The position numbers and the translations under genes are program-made. Shown here piece by piece: positions 16,001-25,057 of a DNA stretch of 64,000 nt. Under the pieces are notes generated by a model. It did not search any database. It was not told the DNA's origin and worked only from the letters and a program-made list of their open reading frames with translations. This stretch comes from Prevotella sp. (GTDB lineage Bacteria > Bacteroidota > Bacteroidia > Bacteroidales > Bacteroidaceae). Position 1 is the stretch's first letter. The number at the start of each line of letters is the position of its first letter. The stretch lies in the NCBI GenBank assembly GCA_017417465.1, contig JAFPZD010000116.1, positions 23,054-87,053 of the forward strand, given 5' to 3'.

Positions 16001-19000
16001 TGTCGCGCGGCGGCAAAGCTGTGCAGACCAACGAGGATGGTGAGTTCATCGTCGATGTGCCCATCGGACTCCACTATCTCACGGCCGTGAGGGACGGCCA
16101 CACGTTCGTAAACGATGGACGCATCCCTGAGGACCCTGCTGGGCTGAACGAGTCCATGCAGGAATTCAAGAACCCGCTCTCTGGCCTGCGCTTCTTCGAC
16201 AACACGCTGGTGCCAGTGGCAGGGCGCATCGTCGGTGGTGCCATCGAGGGCGAGAAGCCATTAGGCTTCGGCTTGAGTAGCAACAACATCGGCAAGGCCA
16301 TCATCACGCTGGAGATTCCAGACCCGCGCTATATGATCAACGCCGAAGAGAAGTTTGAAAACAATGTGAGCAAGGGCTACTACCCCGTGGCGAACGACAC
16401 ACTGCTGCCGCAGATCGACGCTATGACGAATGCGGGTGTGGCATACCGTAATGGTGGACAATTCACGACTGACGCTCAGACGGTGACCATCATAACGGAC
16501 GCCGCAACTGGTGAGTTCGGCGCCATGCTGCCGCCACTGGACTATAAGGTGCTGTCGGTGCAGATGGAGAATGCAGAAGCACGCAATGCGTATAAGTTCG
16601 ACGCGGAGATGCTGCCACGCATCGACGCCAGCGACGCTGCCACAGTGCTGCAAGACAGTGTTCTGAATGAATCGGGCGACTACGTCTACTTCGACTATGT
16701 GGCCTCGTTCATGCAGACAGTGCACACGGACCCCGTGCTGAGCGTGACACAGAACAAGCAGCCCGAGGGCGTCTTCGGCAACCGAATGGTTTCGTATCTG
16801 GATCCGATGACGAAGAATGAGGAGCAGGTCGAAGTCTACGCCAACGACAACGGCTCGGTGACCTACAACTTCGACTATCCCGTGTTCGGAGAGCTGGGCA
16901 CCTACACGTTCAATTTGGAGGGCTACGAGCTCTACACCAACTACGAGAAACCCGAGACCGACCAGGATCGTGTTGCGAAAGTGCCACTGCGTGACGTCAT
17001 CGTCACCATTAGCAACGCGCTGAGCGCAAGCCAGGAGGTTCAGAATGCTGATGACCCCGATAATGCAGGCCAGGTGCTCAATCTGAAGAGCAACCAGCTG
17101 ATGCTCGACTCGGTGGGTAAGGCCACCTACCAGTGGAGGGCCGGTCTGCCGAACATACAGTGGCCTTACACGCGTAAGCTGAACATGACCTACAGCAACG
17201 GCGCTGGCGAATATAAGTGGCACGGACCGGCAGGCGAAGGACTGGAGGGCATCATCTTCGGTGACCTGCCTTCGGGAACGAACTTCACAACAGAAGGACC
17301 GTCGGAAGTCGAGATGATTCTGCACGACCCCTATGGCGACTCATCGTTTGCCTCATGGGAGACTGGCAAGGTGACCGTAGAGTCGAAGGACACGCTGGGC
17401 ACACATGTTCAGGACAATAGCTTCATGTTTAACGGCCACTTAGGACCTGACTTTACGACCAATTCCGGCTTTGGTGTCTCAGTGCAAACGACATGGGACG
17501 TAATGGTTGACCCCTCTATTGGCTTCGACCGCGTGATGCAGAACGACACTGTTACCAGTCACATCACTACGCTTGAAGCCACACGGGCTATCAGCACGAG
17601 CAGCGACCCAGAGTTCGTAGGAGCCAACGGTGACCTGTACATCGGAAAGAGCTCGAACCTGCTGTTTGGCAAGGCACGGTCGGTAGGCCTGAAGAAGAAC
17701 GATGACGGCACCTACGAGGTAGGAACGGACGATGCCATCATCGTGGGCAAAAAGTTCCACACCAACTTCGTCTATACGGAATATCAGATTGAGAATGTGA
17801 TGATTCCAAATCTGAAACAGGTGCGAAACGACCTGCTCATCCATGTGGCAGACACGGAAACAGCTACGAACGACACCAACGAGAACTTGTATGTGACGAC
17901 GCTGACCGAAGAGGATCCGAATTTCGGACAGCCGGGTACCTACAAGGTGCTTATGAAGCAGGATGGCATCGACATGGTGGGATTCTACAACGACCAGATT
18001 AAGGGCTGGCGAGACGTCATAAAGCAGAACGAGGAGTACAAGGTCGAGCTCTTTAAGAAGAATCCCGACGACAACCTCTCGTTCGGTGGTGGTTCAGAGA
18101 TCACCAATACAGTCTCAAGCTCGCAAACCTACACGAAGACGATTTCCTATACCCACAACTGGACAGTTATTGCCTCGCTTGATGCCGGCTTCACGTATAA
18201 TGGACTCGGTTTTGACGTGGCAACTGAGAACAACACCACATGGGAGAATACTGAAAGCGAAGGCCATGAGTCGACGACAACGGCAACCTTCAGCTACACA
18301 CTGGCCGACAGTGGAGCCGACGACTCGTTCACCATGGACATCTATAAGGCTTCGGGCAACCATGGCCCAGTATTCCGCACGATGGGTGGACAGAGCTCCT
18401 GCCCGTACGAGGATCAGGTCGTGACGAAGTACTACAAGCCGGGCACTGAGCTTTCAACGGCTACCTGGAAGATTGAGGATCCTGAGCTGGCCTGCGACAA
18501 CAACATGCTCACTGGTGTTCCCACTGGTGGCAAGGCACAGTTCGAGCTGCTGCTGAGGAACAACTCGATTACGAATACCGACAACTACTTCAACCTGGTG
18601 CCGGTAGACGGAACGAACCCGCTTGGCGCAAAGCTGAGCCTGCCCACTGGTCCCATCGGCAACGGACGTACTGTATACGTACCGGCCGGCGAGACGGTGA
18701 AGATGATCCTTACGCTCGAGCAGGGCAACATCGACATCACGAAGTATGATGACATTCAGCTGGCCATGACGAGCACCTGTCAGGACGACATCGCATCGAC
18801 GGTGAGCATCAGCGCCGAGTTCGTACCTGCCAGCACGCCGGTGAACATGACCATCGACAAGATGGTGGTGAACACCAGCAACGTGAACGACGAGCTGAAG
18901 GTACGCGTAACGGGCTTCGACCGTAACTTCGCCGGCCTGAAGAGCGTCAACCTGCAGTACATGGCACCGGGCGATCAGTCGTGGAGCCTGCTCGAGAGCT

Positions 19001-22000
19001 ACATCCCGAGCGACGAGGTTCGTGAGAACGCTGCCCAGAAGTTGCTGCCCGCAAACGGCGTTATTGATGTGTCGATCGACATGAAACAGTCGAAGTGGAT
19101 CGACGGCATATACCAGTTCCGCGCACAGAGTTCTGCACTCTTTGCCGGTAGCCCTGTGACCACTGAGAGCGACATCCTGACGGTGGTGAAAGACCTGAGC
19201 CGCCCGCAGCTCTTTGGCGCTGCCAATCCTACCGACGGCATCCTCAATGCCGACGATGAGATCAGCGTGACCTTCAACGAGGACATCCAGAAGGAGATGC
19301 TTATCAAGAACAACATCATCGTGAGCGGTGTGCTCAATGGAGACCAGGTGCAGCACGACGTAGCACTGTCGGCACAGAACACCGAGCGGGCTGCCTACAC
19401 CGAGGCTGGCATCAATCTGGCCCAGAAGAGCTTCTCGGGCGATGTGTGGGTTCGTGTGACCGCAGCTGGCGACATCTTCACCCATGGTAATGGCGACGAG
19501 AAGTTTAAGCTGAGCGTCGATGCCAACAACCACCTCGTGGTGACCATCGGCAACGACAGCTACACCTCGGAGGAGTCTATTGATAAAGAGACATGGACGT
19601 TCATCGCCTTCTCCTACAACTACGAGAGTGGCAACAGTCACCTGAAAGCACGCGCTGTCACGGCAAACGGCACGAAGGATCTGTTCTACGACAAGCCCGT
19701 AGCCGACTATCGTGGCACGGGTGCTATCACGCTGGGTCAGAACTTCTCGGGTGCCATGCACGAGCTGACGCTCTGGGATAAGTCACGCGAGATGCAGGAG
19801 GCACAGGCTGAAATGCACTACACGAAGAAGCCTTCGACACCGAACCTCATCGGCTACTGGAAGATGGACGAGGGTGAAGGCAAGACCATCCGTGACTATG
19901 CCCGCAACCGCCACATGACGCTCCCCGCTGACACGTGGTATCTGAACAACGACAACAAGGCCGTGAGCCTCAACGGCGCAAACAGCCTGAAGCTGAACAT
20001 CTCGGAGTGCAACGCTCTGCCGACAGAGGACTACGCCGTAGAGATGTGGTTCAAGGGTGCAAAGGCCGACCAGTCGACGGCAAGCACGCTGTTCTCGGCT
20101 ACCGAGCAGTCGGTAAGCATGGGCTTCAACGCCAGCGGCGCACTGACAATGATCGCCGGTGGATCGGACATCGAGATTAGCAAGAACAACTATCTCGACA
20201 ATGCCTGGCACCACCTCGCACTCAACGTGCTACGCAACGGCAACGCCACAGTCTACGTCGACGGCACGCCCGTGAAGACGATGACGGCATCGACGGTGCC
20301 CGCACTCGAGGGCGCATGGCTCTATGTCGGCTCAAAGAGCGGCACGGGTTCCTATTTCAAGGGAACGGTCGACGAGGTACGCTTCTGGAAGGCATCGATG
20401 ACGGGCGACCTGATTAGCAGTCAGCGCACGCAGCGCCTCAACGGCGACGAGAGCGGACTGGTAGCCTACTACTCGTTCGAGAAGCTGAGCCGCGACCCAG
20501 TCAGCGGCATCATCTCGTCGGTAAGCAACGCAACCGATCTCAGCTCAGGAAAGCATGATGCCGAGATGAGCAGTGGCAGCATTGCATTTGTCGACGAGGC
20601 ACCTGCCATGAAGGTGAAGCCCGAGGCAACGAATGTGGAATACAGCTTTGTGGCTAACGAGCGTGGCATCATCATCACGCTGAACGAGGCACCGGCCCGA
20701 CTGGAGGGCACGACGCTGCAGTTCACCGTTCGAGGTGTGCAAGACCTGAATGGCAACGAGTCGGAGGCTATCATGTGGTCAGCCTTCGTACGCCAGAACA
20801 ACCTGCTGTGGAAGGACGTCACCGAGGTGAACATGGAGAAGGAGGTTGGCGAGCCGGCTACCTTCGAGGCTACCTTCACCAACGAGAGTGGCCTGAGCGA
20901 GAACTGGTCGCTGAGCGGACTGCCAGCATGGCTGACGGCCGATGCTACAAGCGGCTCGCTGAAGGCAACGATGTCAAAGACGATCACCTTCACCGTTTCA
21001 GAAAGCATTCCTATCGGCAAGTACGAGGAGACCATCTACCTGACAGGCAACAGCAACATCAGCGAACCGTTGACGCTCTACCTGAAGGTCACCGGCGACA
21101 AGCCTGAGTGGGCTTTCAACAAGGGTGACTACAAGGAGTCGATGAACCTCATCGCCAACATCTACTTCCAGGATGAACCGAGCATGGACAGCGACGACAT
21201 GGTCGCAGCCTTCATCGACGGTGAGTGCCGCGGCGTGGCACAGCCCGAGTACAAGCAGCGCTACGACAACTACTTCATCACCATGGACATCTACGCCAAT
21301 GCCAACGAAGCTGACTCACCGGTGGAGTTCAAGATGTACGATGCCTCGACGGGCACCATCTACCCGCTGGTGAAGGCCTTCGCCTACGGCGAGACCAACC
21401 CAACGGCCATCACCTTCGAAACCAACACTCTGCTAGGTCGCTATTATTCGCCTTATCGCCTCGACGCTACCGACGAGGTCGAGCAGAGCATTGAACTGGG
21501 ACTGGGCTGGAACTGGATGTCGCTTGGTGTGAAGCCCGATGATCTCTCTGTCGAGAATGTCTTCGCAAAGGCTAACGGAAAGGTGGAGTTCGTCAAGAGC
21601 AACACCCAGAATGCCGAGTTCGATGGTGAGGACTGGCTGAGCGAAATCACGGCCATGAACAACCGCGAGATGTACACCGTGCAGACCAACGAAGCCCTGA
21701 CACTCAATGTCACGGGTCACCGTGTGAACCCCGCCGACGAGCCCATCACCGTGAACAACGGATGGAGCTGGGTGGCCTTCAACCAGCTGGCTGTCATGAG
21801 CCTGGGCGATGCCCTCGCCGACATGCAGCCGCAGGACGACGAGATCATCAAGGGCCAGCGTGGCGTAGCCTACTACGACAGCTACGAGTGGAGCGGCTCG
21901 CTGACGCAACTGACACCCGGACAGGGCTACAAGATCTTCGGTCGTCAGGCACGCACCTTCACCTATCCTACCATGACTGCGGCACCTGCACGCGCCAATT

Positions 22001-22491
22001 CTCAATTCTCAACTCTCAATTCTCAACCCTCCCTGTTCACCCCCGTCGACTACCACAACTATCCCACCAACATGGTGGTCATCGCACAGGTGGTCTTCGG
22101 CAGTGAACCAGTGGCAGGCGCTGAGGTGGGCATCTTCGCTGGCGACGAGTGCCGCGAGGCTGCAGTCACCGACGACCGCGGTATGATCTACGTCACGGTG
22201 CCCGGCAATGAGCCGACGCAACTGAACTTCATCATTGCCACCGACGGCAAGATGATGGAAGCAGCCGAGACCATCACCTACGAGACCGACGCTGTCTGCG
22301 GCATGCCGCGTACACCGTTCGTCATCGACCTGGGTAACGCCACGGCCATCCACTCAGTTGGCTATCTGACTAATTCGCTCGACAATTGCTTCGACCTCCA
22401 GGGTCGCCGCGTCAACAGTCAAATGTTGAATTCGTCAAATCGTCAGATGAAGGGCGTCTACATCATCAACGGTCAGAAGAGAGTGAAGTAG
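13078..22491 (+). CDS. Giant secreted LamG-repeat surface protein (3137 aa), module B
   Basis: Paralog of giants A, C and D with a different N-terminus. Hydrophobic signal helix follows Met22 (MANRLLLLFVLLTSALPMVKA), so 13141 is an alternative start. Residues about 45-150 contain two DLN..AGG.YIYL.Y motifs, reminiscent of MABP/beta-prism proteins (tentative). About 221-310 is Ig-like, followed by Fn3-like regions, LamG (about 670-848), regulatory-like units, the GDLPSGTNF central region, an Ig-like unit (DGILNADDEISVTFNE, about 2043), two LamG domains (about 2115-2281 and 2298-2471), BACON-like (about 2575-2675), the DGECRG domain, GWNWM/GWSWV repeats and the tail FDLQGRRV...GVYIINGQK. It lies 34 bp after the 328-aa gene and is followed by a hairpin at 22531. 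The divergent N-terminus on a conserved C-terminus suggests different ligands but shared export and anchoring. Confidence 0.93.
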   Translation: MKTKPIFTRQKWLELLLRKVCMANRLLLLFVLLTSALPMVKAEKYITDLAVLGKENKNDIGALNDKYKNQGYTIVNQDLNSGAGGYYIYLAYKTSDTANPDDGYVTDIIASTKNVSTLKLNNRTYTKVPADGFNGDLNKDAGGDYIYLYYTKERTGLTGHFGTMRAISKLETSSNSNSSSSGGIDDYGPIMWGDTNSGACDANRGCGSGTPYIYIRMYFKEQSLTIKTDPTFAEDLIYTGSEQSLLSGAATPSGNYGTMKYKVDNGSEVTVPKATTVGSHQVKYYLEGKNKNGIQFAKNSGEKTATVNIGAPTIRPSDVKGQFNQGSKEVVLTWDIFSNPSGYTGYKWVVYREGQKLGTVASDKPRTWTDTGFENETELVYYVYYVSNNWDEGTTNDNCMGSVEVNTTRRVPVRDLEGDPQNTYLAISWTSDIYPLSLGHKFKIYVDDETEPIITITPKEKQTFYLWEHRYTDAHTDRVNGSEMRNDTLVYYTEEQGLGACSPHDYRVVGFIGDKDLDEGTLEKKSIGAATRFYSFEATKGCYAGSVKLSWHIDNQGSTASKTYIVDRRTAERPTEAWTNIARVNSADENVLYTDETALPGVYYDYRVTAIDKCGDGETINTVATDIGFSQATGTVSGRVTYGTSGSSVENVEVTVTKASASSGDEEQYHALHFSNVDGYVTWKYPKATYAKEKFSTGDFTMQMWLYPEAFANKWIARLKGANKGLGIQADGSLVFCDGTDNYTFGLKMTAGKYSHVALTRSGNELTCYLLEFDNDGKPVTKKGTSRLQRALPLDDATQFELGYFNGYVDEFRLWTKCLSENDIKNNFDHLLVGNEKNLETYWTFDEGLNTQFFDYSREGTVYNQHHGKIENNVEPSTNTPNKLALKAKTDNDGNYIIQGIPFTGEGTNYNVEPVLNSHEFSPQKQSRFISASSLVHNSVDFNDISSFEVSGTIYYEGTNIPVDSVSIYVDGRAVSRGGKAVQTNEDGEFIVDVPIGLHYLTAVRDGHTFVNDGRIPEDPAGLNESMQEFKNPLSGLRFFDNTLVPVAGRIVGGAIEGEKPLGFGLSSNNIGKAIITLEIPDPRYMINAEEKFENNVSKGYYPVANDTLLPQIDAMTNAGVAYRNGGQFTTDAQTVTIITDAATGEFGAMLPPLDYKVLSVQMENAEARNAYKFDAEMLPRIDASDAATVLQDSVLNESGDYVYFDYVASFMQTVHTDPVLSVTQNKQPEGVFGNRMVSYLDPMTKNEEQVEVYANDNGSVTYNFDYPVFGELGTYTFNLEGYELYTNYEKPETDQDRVAKVPLRDVIVTISNALSASQEVQNADDPDNAGQVLNLKSNQLMLDSVGKATYQWRAGLPNIQWPYTRKLNMTYSNGAGEYKWHGPAGEGLEGIIFGDLPSGTNFTTEGPSEVEMILHDPYGDSSFASWETGKVTVESKDTLGTHVQDNSFMFNGHLGPDFTTNSGFGVSVQTTWDVMVDPSIGFDRVMQNDTVTSHITTLEATRAISTSSDPEFVGANGDLYIGKSSNLLFGKARSVGLKKNDDGTYEVGTDDAIIVGKKFHTNFVYTEYQIENVMIPNLKQVRNDLLIHVADTETATNDTNENLYVTTLTEEDPNFGQPGTYKVLMKQDGIDMVGFYNDQIKGWRDVIKQNEEYKVELFKKNPDDNLSFGGGSEITNTVSSSQTYTKTISYTHNWTVIASLDAGFTYNGLGFDVATENNTTWENTESEGHESTTTATFSYTLADSGADDSFTMDIYKASGNHGPVFRTMGGQSSCPYEDQVVTKYYKPGTELSTATWKIEDPELACDNNMLTGVPTGGKAQFELLLRNNSITNTDNYFNLVPVDGTNPLGAKLSLPTGPIGNGRTVYVPAGETVKMILTLEQGNIDITKYDDIQLAMTSTCQDDIASTVSISAEFVPASTPVNMTIDKMVVNTSNVNDELKVRVTGFDRNFAGLKSVNLQYMAPGDQSWSLLESYIPSDEVRENAAQKLLPANGVIDVSIDMKQSKWIDGIYQFRAQSSALFAGSPVTTESDILTVVKDLSRPQLFGAANPTDGILNADDEISVTFNEDIQKEMLIKNNIIVSGVLNGDQVQHDVALSAQNTERAAYTEAGINLAQKSFSGDVWVRVTAAGDIFTHGNGDEKFKLSVDANNHLVVTIGNDSYTSEESIDKETWTFIAFSYNYESGNSHLKARAVTANGTKDLFYDKPVADYRGTGAITLGQNFSGAMHELTLWDKSREMQEAQAEMHYTKKPSTPNLIGYWKMDEGEGKTIRDYARNRHMTLPADTWYLNNDNKAVSLNGANSLKLNISECNALPTEDYAVEMWFKGAKADQSTASTLFSATEQSVSMGFNASGALTMIAGGSDIEISKNNYLDNAWHHLALNVLRNGNATVYVDGTPVKTMTASTVPALEGAWLYVGSKSGTGSYFKGTVDEVRFWKASMTGDLISSQRTQRLNGDESGLVAYYSFEKLSRDPVSGIISSVSNATDLSSGKHDAEMSSGSIAFVDEAPAMKVKPEATNVEYSFVANERGIIITLNEAPARLEGTTLQFTVRGVQDLNGNESEAIMWSAFVRQNNLLWKDVTEVNMEKEVGEPATFEATFTNESGLSENWSLSGLPAWLTADATSGSLKATMSKTITFTVSESIPIGKYEETIYLTGNSNISEPLTLYLKVTGDKPEWAFNKGDYKESMNLIANIYFQDEPSMDSDDMVAAFIDGECRGVAQPEYKQRYDNYFITMDIYANANEADSPVEFKMYDASTGTIYPLVKAFAYGETNPTAITFETNTLLGRYYSPYRLDATDEVEQSIELGLGWNWMSLGVKPDDLSVENVFAKANGKVEFVKSNTQNAEFDGEDWLSEITAMNNREMYTVQTNEALTLNVTGHRVNPADEPITVNNGWSWVAFNQLAVMSLGDALADMQPQDDEIIKGQRGVAYYDSYEWSGSLTQLTPGQGYKIFGRQARTFTYPTMTAAPARANSQFSTLNSQPSLFTPVDYHNYPTNMVVIAQVVFGSEPVAGAEVGIFAGDECREAAVTDDRGMIYVTVPGNEPTQLNFIIATDGKMMEAAETITYETDAVCGMPRTPFVIDLGNATAIHSVGYLTNSLDNCFDLQGRRVNSQMLNSSNRQMKGVYIINGQKRVK
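21996..22037 (+). repeat. In-frame heptanucleotide array (6 units) in giant B
   Basis: CAATTCT x2, CAACTCT, CAATTCT, CAACCCT, CCCTGTT: 42 bp. Same linker position as in giants A, C and D. Confidence 0.88.
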
Positions 22492-22530
22492 ATCGGGGAA
22501 TACGTACCCACGTACCTCCGTACCCACATT

Positions 22531-22565
22531 ATTGGCTGCACCGGCATATTGCCGATGCAGCCAAT
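22531..22565 (+). terminator. Hairpin terminator after giant B
   Basis: ATTGGCTGCACCGGCA pairs with TGCCGATGCAGCCAAT (one G-U), loop TAT, then TTTCTTTCTT. Preceded at 22501-22528 by the same GTACCCACGTACCTCC repeat as after giant A. Confidence 0.72.
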
Positions 22566-22627
22566 TTCTTTCTTCTAAAGAAACTTAATTTCTTACCGCT
22601 GCCTGTGCTTATTTCAGAATTTTTATG

Positions 22628-22635
22628 TAAGTTTG
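22628..22635 (+). promoter_or_regulatory. -7 element for hutI
   Basis: TAAGTTTG fits TAnnTTTG, about 35 bp before ATG 22671. No convincing -33 element. It supports ATG 22671 rather than the in-frame TTG at 22662. Confidence 0.5.
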
Positions 22636-22670
22636 CAGGCAAATCATGAAAAGTTATCATTTTGAATCTT

Positions 22671-23978
22671 ATGAATCAACTATTGGTTAAGAATATCGGG
22701 CTGTTGGTGGTTGACAACCACGGACGGCAATGCCTCAGTGGCGCAGAGATGAAAGAACTCGAAGTACTGAAGAATGCCTGGCTCCTGGTGGAAGACGGCA
22801 AGGTAAAAGACTTCGGTAATCAGACCGCTCAGTGCTCAACGCTCAGTGCTCAGTTAGAAATCGATGCCAATGGTGGAGCCGTGCTGCCATCGTTCTGCGA
22901 CTCGCACACCCATCTGGTCTATGCCGATAGCCGTGAGGGGGAGTTCGTCGACAAGATACGCGGTCTGAGCTACGCCGAGATAGCACGCCGAGGCGGCGGC
23001 ATCCTGAACTCTGCCGACCGTCTGCACGAGCTCAGCGAGGACGAGCTCTACCGTCAAGCCATGCGACGCATCGATGAGATCATCCGTAAAGGCACGGGAG
23101 CCGTCGAGATCAAGAGCGGCTACGGCCTGAACATCGACGACGAGCTGAAGATGCTACGGGTCATACGCCGCATCCGTGAGACAACCACACTGAAGGTGAT
23201 GGCCACGTTCCTCGGTGCCCATGCCGTTGGCCGAGCCTTTGCTGGTCGTCAGGGCGACTATGTCGACCATGTCATCAACGACATGATTCCCGAGGTGGGC
23301 CGACAGGGCCTTGCCGACTTCATCGACGTGTTCTGCGACGAGGGCTTTTTTACGCCCGAAGAGACGGCACGCATGCTCGAAGCTGGTCTAAAATGGGGCA
23401 TGCGCGGTAAGATTCACGGTCAGGAGTTGGCCGACTCAGGCGGCGTAGATGTTGCCGTCCGATACGGTGCCCTCAGCGTCGACCACCTAGAGAGCATGAC
23501 TGACCGCGACATCCATCTCCTCAAATCTCAAACCTCCGCTCGGCCGAAGGACGCTTGCTACCAACGGGACGCAAGAAATCTCAACACCATTCCCACTGCC
23601 CTGCCCGGCACGTCGTTCTTCCTCAACATGCCATTCGCTCCAGGACGGAAAATGATTGATGCGGGGCTGCCGTTGGCCACCGCCAGCGACTACAACCCCG
23701 GCTCCACGCCGTCGGGCGACATGAAGTTCGTGGTATCACTGGCATGCATCAAGATGCGGCTGCTCCCTGAAGAGGCCATCAATGCGGCCACGCTGAACAC
23801 CGCTGCCGCCATGGGACTCAGCGGCGATTACGGCTCACTGGCCCGCGGAAAAGTCGCCAACTTCTACATTACCGAGCCCATCCCCAGCATCGATTACATC
23901 CCCTACGCCTACACGCAGCCCATCATCCGCCGTGTGTTCCTCCAGGGCAAAGAGTACGCCCGCGCTCCCCACAAATAA
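22671..23978 (+). CDS. hutI: Imidazolonepropionase (histidine degradation)
   Basis: Cytoplasmic amidohydrolase hydrolysing 4-imidazolone-5-propanoate to N-formimino-L-glutamate, third step of the Hut pathway. Metal ligands are visible: HTH at H79/H81, H249 in IHGQEL, and Asp340 in ASDYNPGS; GAH at 184 is also conserved. As I recall, the Bacillus enzyme uses H80, H82, H249 and D324, so spacing agrees up to H249 and is about 16 residues longer afterwards. The excess corresponds to residues about 285-303 (SQTSARPKDACYQRDAR), absent from family members I know. A second repeat-derived stretch (CSTLSAQ, near residue 56) comes from a heptanucleotide array. No other hut genes are in the window; the gene stands between giant B and a secreted-protein pseudogene 16 bp downstream. 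The fold looks intact; activity with the insertion is untested. Confidence 0.93.
   Translation: MNQLLVKNIGLLVVDNHGRQCLSGAEMKELEVLKNAWLLVEDGKVKDFGNQTAQCSTLSAQLEIDANGGAVLPSFCDSHTHLVYADSREGEFVDKIRGLSYAEIARRGGGILNSADRLHELSEDELYRQAMRRIDEIIRKGTGAVEIKSGYGLNIDDELKMLRVIRRIRETTTLKVMATFLGAHAVGRAFAGRQGDYVDHVINDMIPEVGRQGLADFIDVFCDEGFFTPEETARMLEAGLKWGMRGKIHGQELADSGGVDVAVRYGALSVDHLESMTDRDIHLLKSQTSARPKDACYQRDARNLNTIPTALPGTSFFLNMPFAPGRKMIDAGLPLATASDYNPGSTPSGDMKFVVSLACIKMRLLPEEAINAATLNTAAAMGLSGDYGSLARGKVANFYITEPIPSIDYIPYAYTQPIIRRVFLQGKEYARAPHK
22828..22855 (+). repeat. Heptanucleotide array inside hutI
   Basis: CTCAGTG, CTCAACG, CTCAGTG, CTCAGTT (4 units), in frame, near residues 53-61 of the protein. Confidence 0.7.
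23522..23584 (+). repeat. Repeat-flanked in-frame insertion in hutI
   Basis: AAATCTCAA occurs at 23523-23531 and again at 23576-23584, bracketing a segment (CCGCTCGGCCGAAGG...) that encodes the extra residues relative to normal imidazolonepropionases. The frame is preserved. Confidence 0.55.
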
Positions 23979-23994
23979 ACTATATAGAAGCAAT

Positions 23995-25049
23995 ATGATG
24001 AAGCAGAGCCTACACCTTATTAATAATAAAGCAGCGACACCGAAGCGTCTGCTGACACTTCTCCTGTTGCTCTTCCCGTTTCTCCCTTTTACGGTGGAAC
24101 CGAGCGTGGCCCAAGGAGATTCCGACCCCTTTGGTGAAGTCGACACCGCGAAGTACCCCAACACGATGACCATCACCGGCTATGTGCGTATGAACGGGAA
24201 GGTGCTGGGCAACGAGACTGTTGTCGCCGTCTAGGCAAGAAAAGTCCTATGAGCACCGACAAGTATACTAACATCCTGATGTTGACCATCTACGGCAACG
24301 ACTCGGCACTTCCGCTCCACTTTAAGGTCTTTACAGATGGCCACGTCATCGAGGTGGACCAAGGGCTGAGCTTCGTGACCGACGCCCGTATAGGCAAAGC
24401 CAAAGACCCCTATTATATCGACCTGCCCGCGCCGGTAGTCACCACGCCCTGCACTGAGGGCTGGGCCACCACCTGCCTGCCCTTCAATTCTGAGGTTCCT
24501 GCGGGCATCGCAGTCTGGTATGCATCGGGTATCGGCCAAGACAGGCTGATGATGACGAGGGTTGTGAAGAACGGCGACGGATCGTTGCTTCTGCCTGCCA
24601 ACACCCCCGTTCTGCTACATTTCAGTTCAGAACTCATGGCTCATAGCGCGCAGATAGAATGGCTGGCACGCGTGGCCGACGGTAACTTCACCACCGAAGG
24701 CAGCATCCTCAGGGGTACCACCGTCAATACCACCGTCAGAGCGGGCAGCGTGCTGACATTAGGCCATTCTGACAACAATAGCAACTTAGGTTTCTGGCGC
24801 TTCAGCGGCACCGTCATTCCCGCCAACCACGCCTACATCGCCGACGTACCCGCCAGTGTGCGCGGTATCACACTACCTGACGACATTTCCGGTGACTCGT
24901 TCGAAACAAGCATACAGTTGGCAGTTGACAGGGGGCCGTCGACAGTTGACAGGGGGCAGTTGATATCCTACGACCTGTTGGGTCGCCGCGTCAACGGTAA
25001 TTCCATGAAAATACGGAAATTGTGGAAACAGAAAGCCACGAAGCAATAA
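23995..25049 (+). pseudogene. Frameshifted secreted protein, paralog of the 328/340-aa family
   Basis: The N-terminal part from ATG 23995 (or 23998) has a signal peptide, then DPFGEVDTAKYPNTMTITGYVR, and stops at TAG 24232-24234. The remainder is open from ATG 24249 to 25049 (MSTDKYTNILMLTIYGND...). Aligned with the intact paralog at 40538, GCCGTCTA is followed directly by GGCAAGAAAAGTCC, so about 19 bp (the YQGDELR codons) are missing; this creates the stop and shifts frame. The downstream fragment lacks a signal peptide. Its end (DLLGRRVNG, then KIRKLWKQ) matches the paralog's altered tail, not the canonical one. It lies 16 bp after hutI and converges with the regulator at 25058. A sequencing error is possible but a 19-bp loss makes real decay more likely. 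Confidence 0.78.
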
Positions 25050-25057
25050 AGGCTCTG

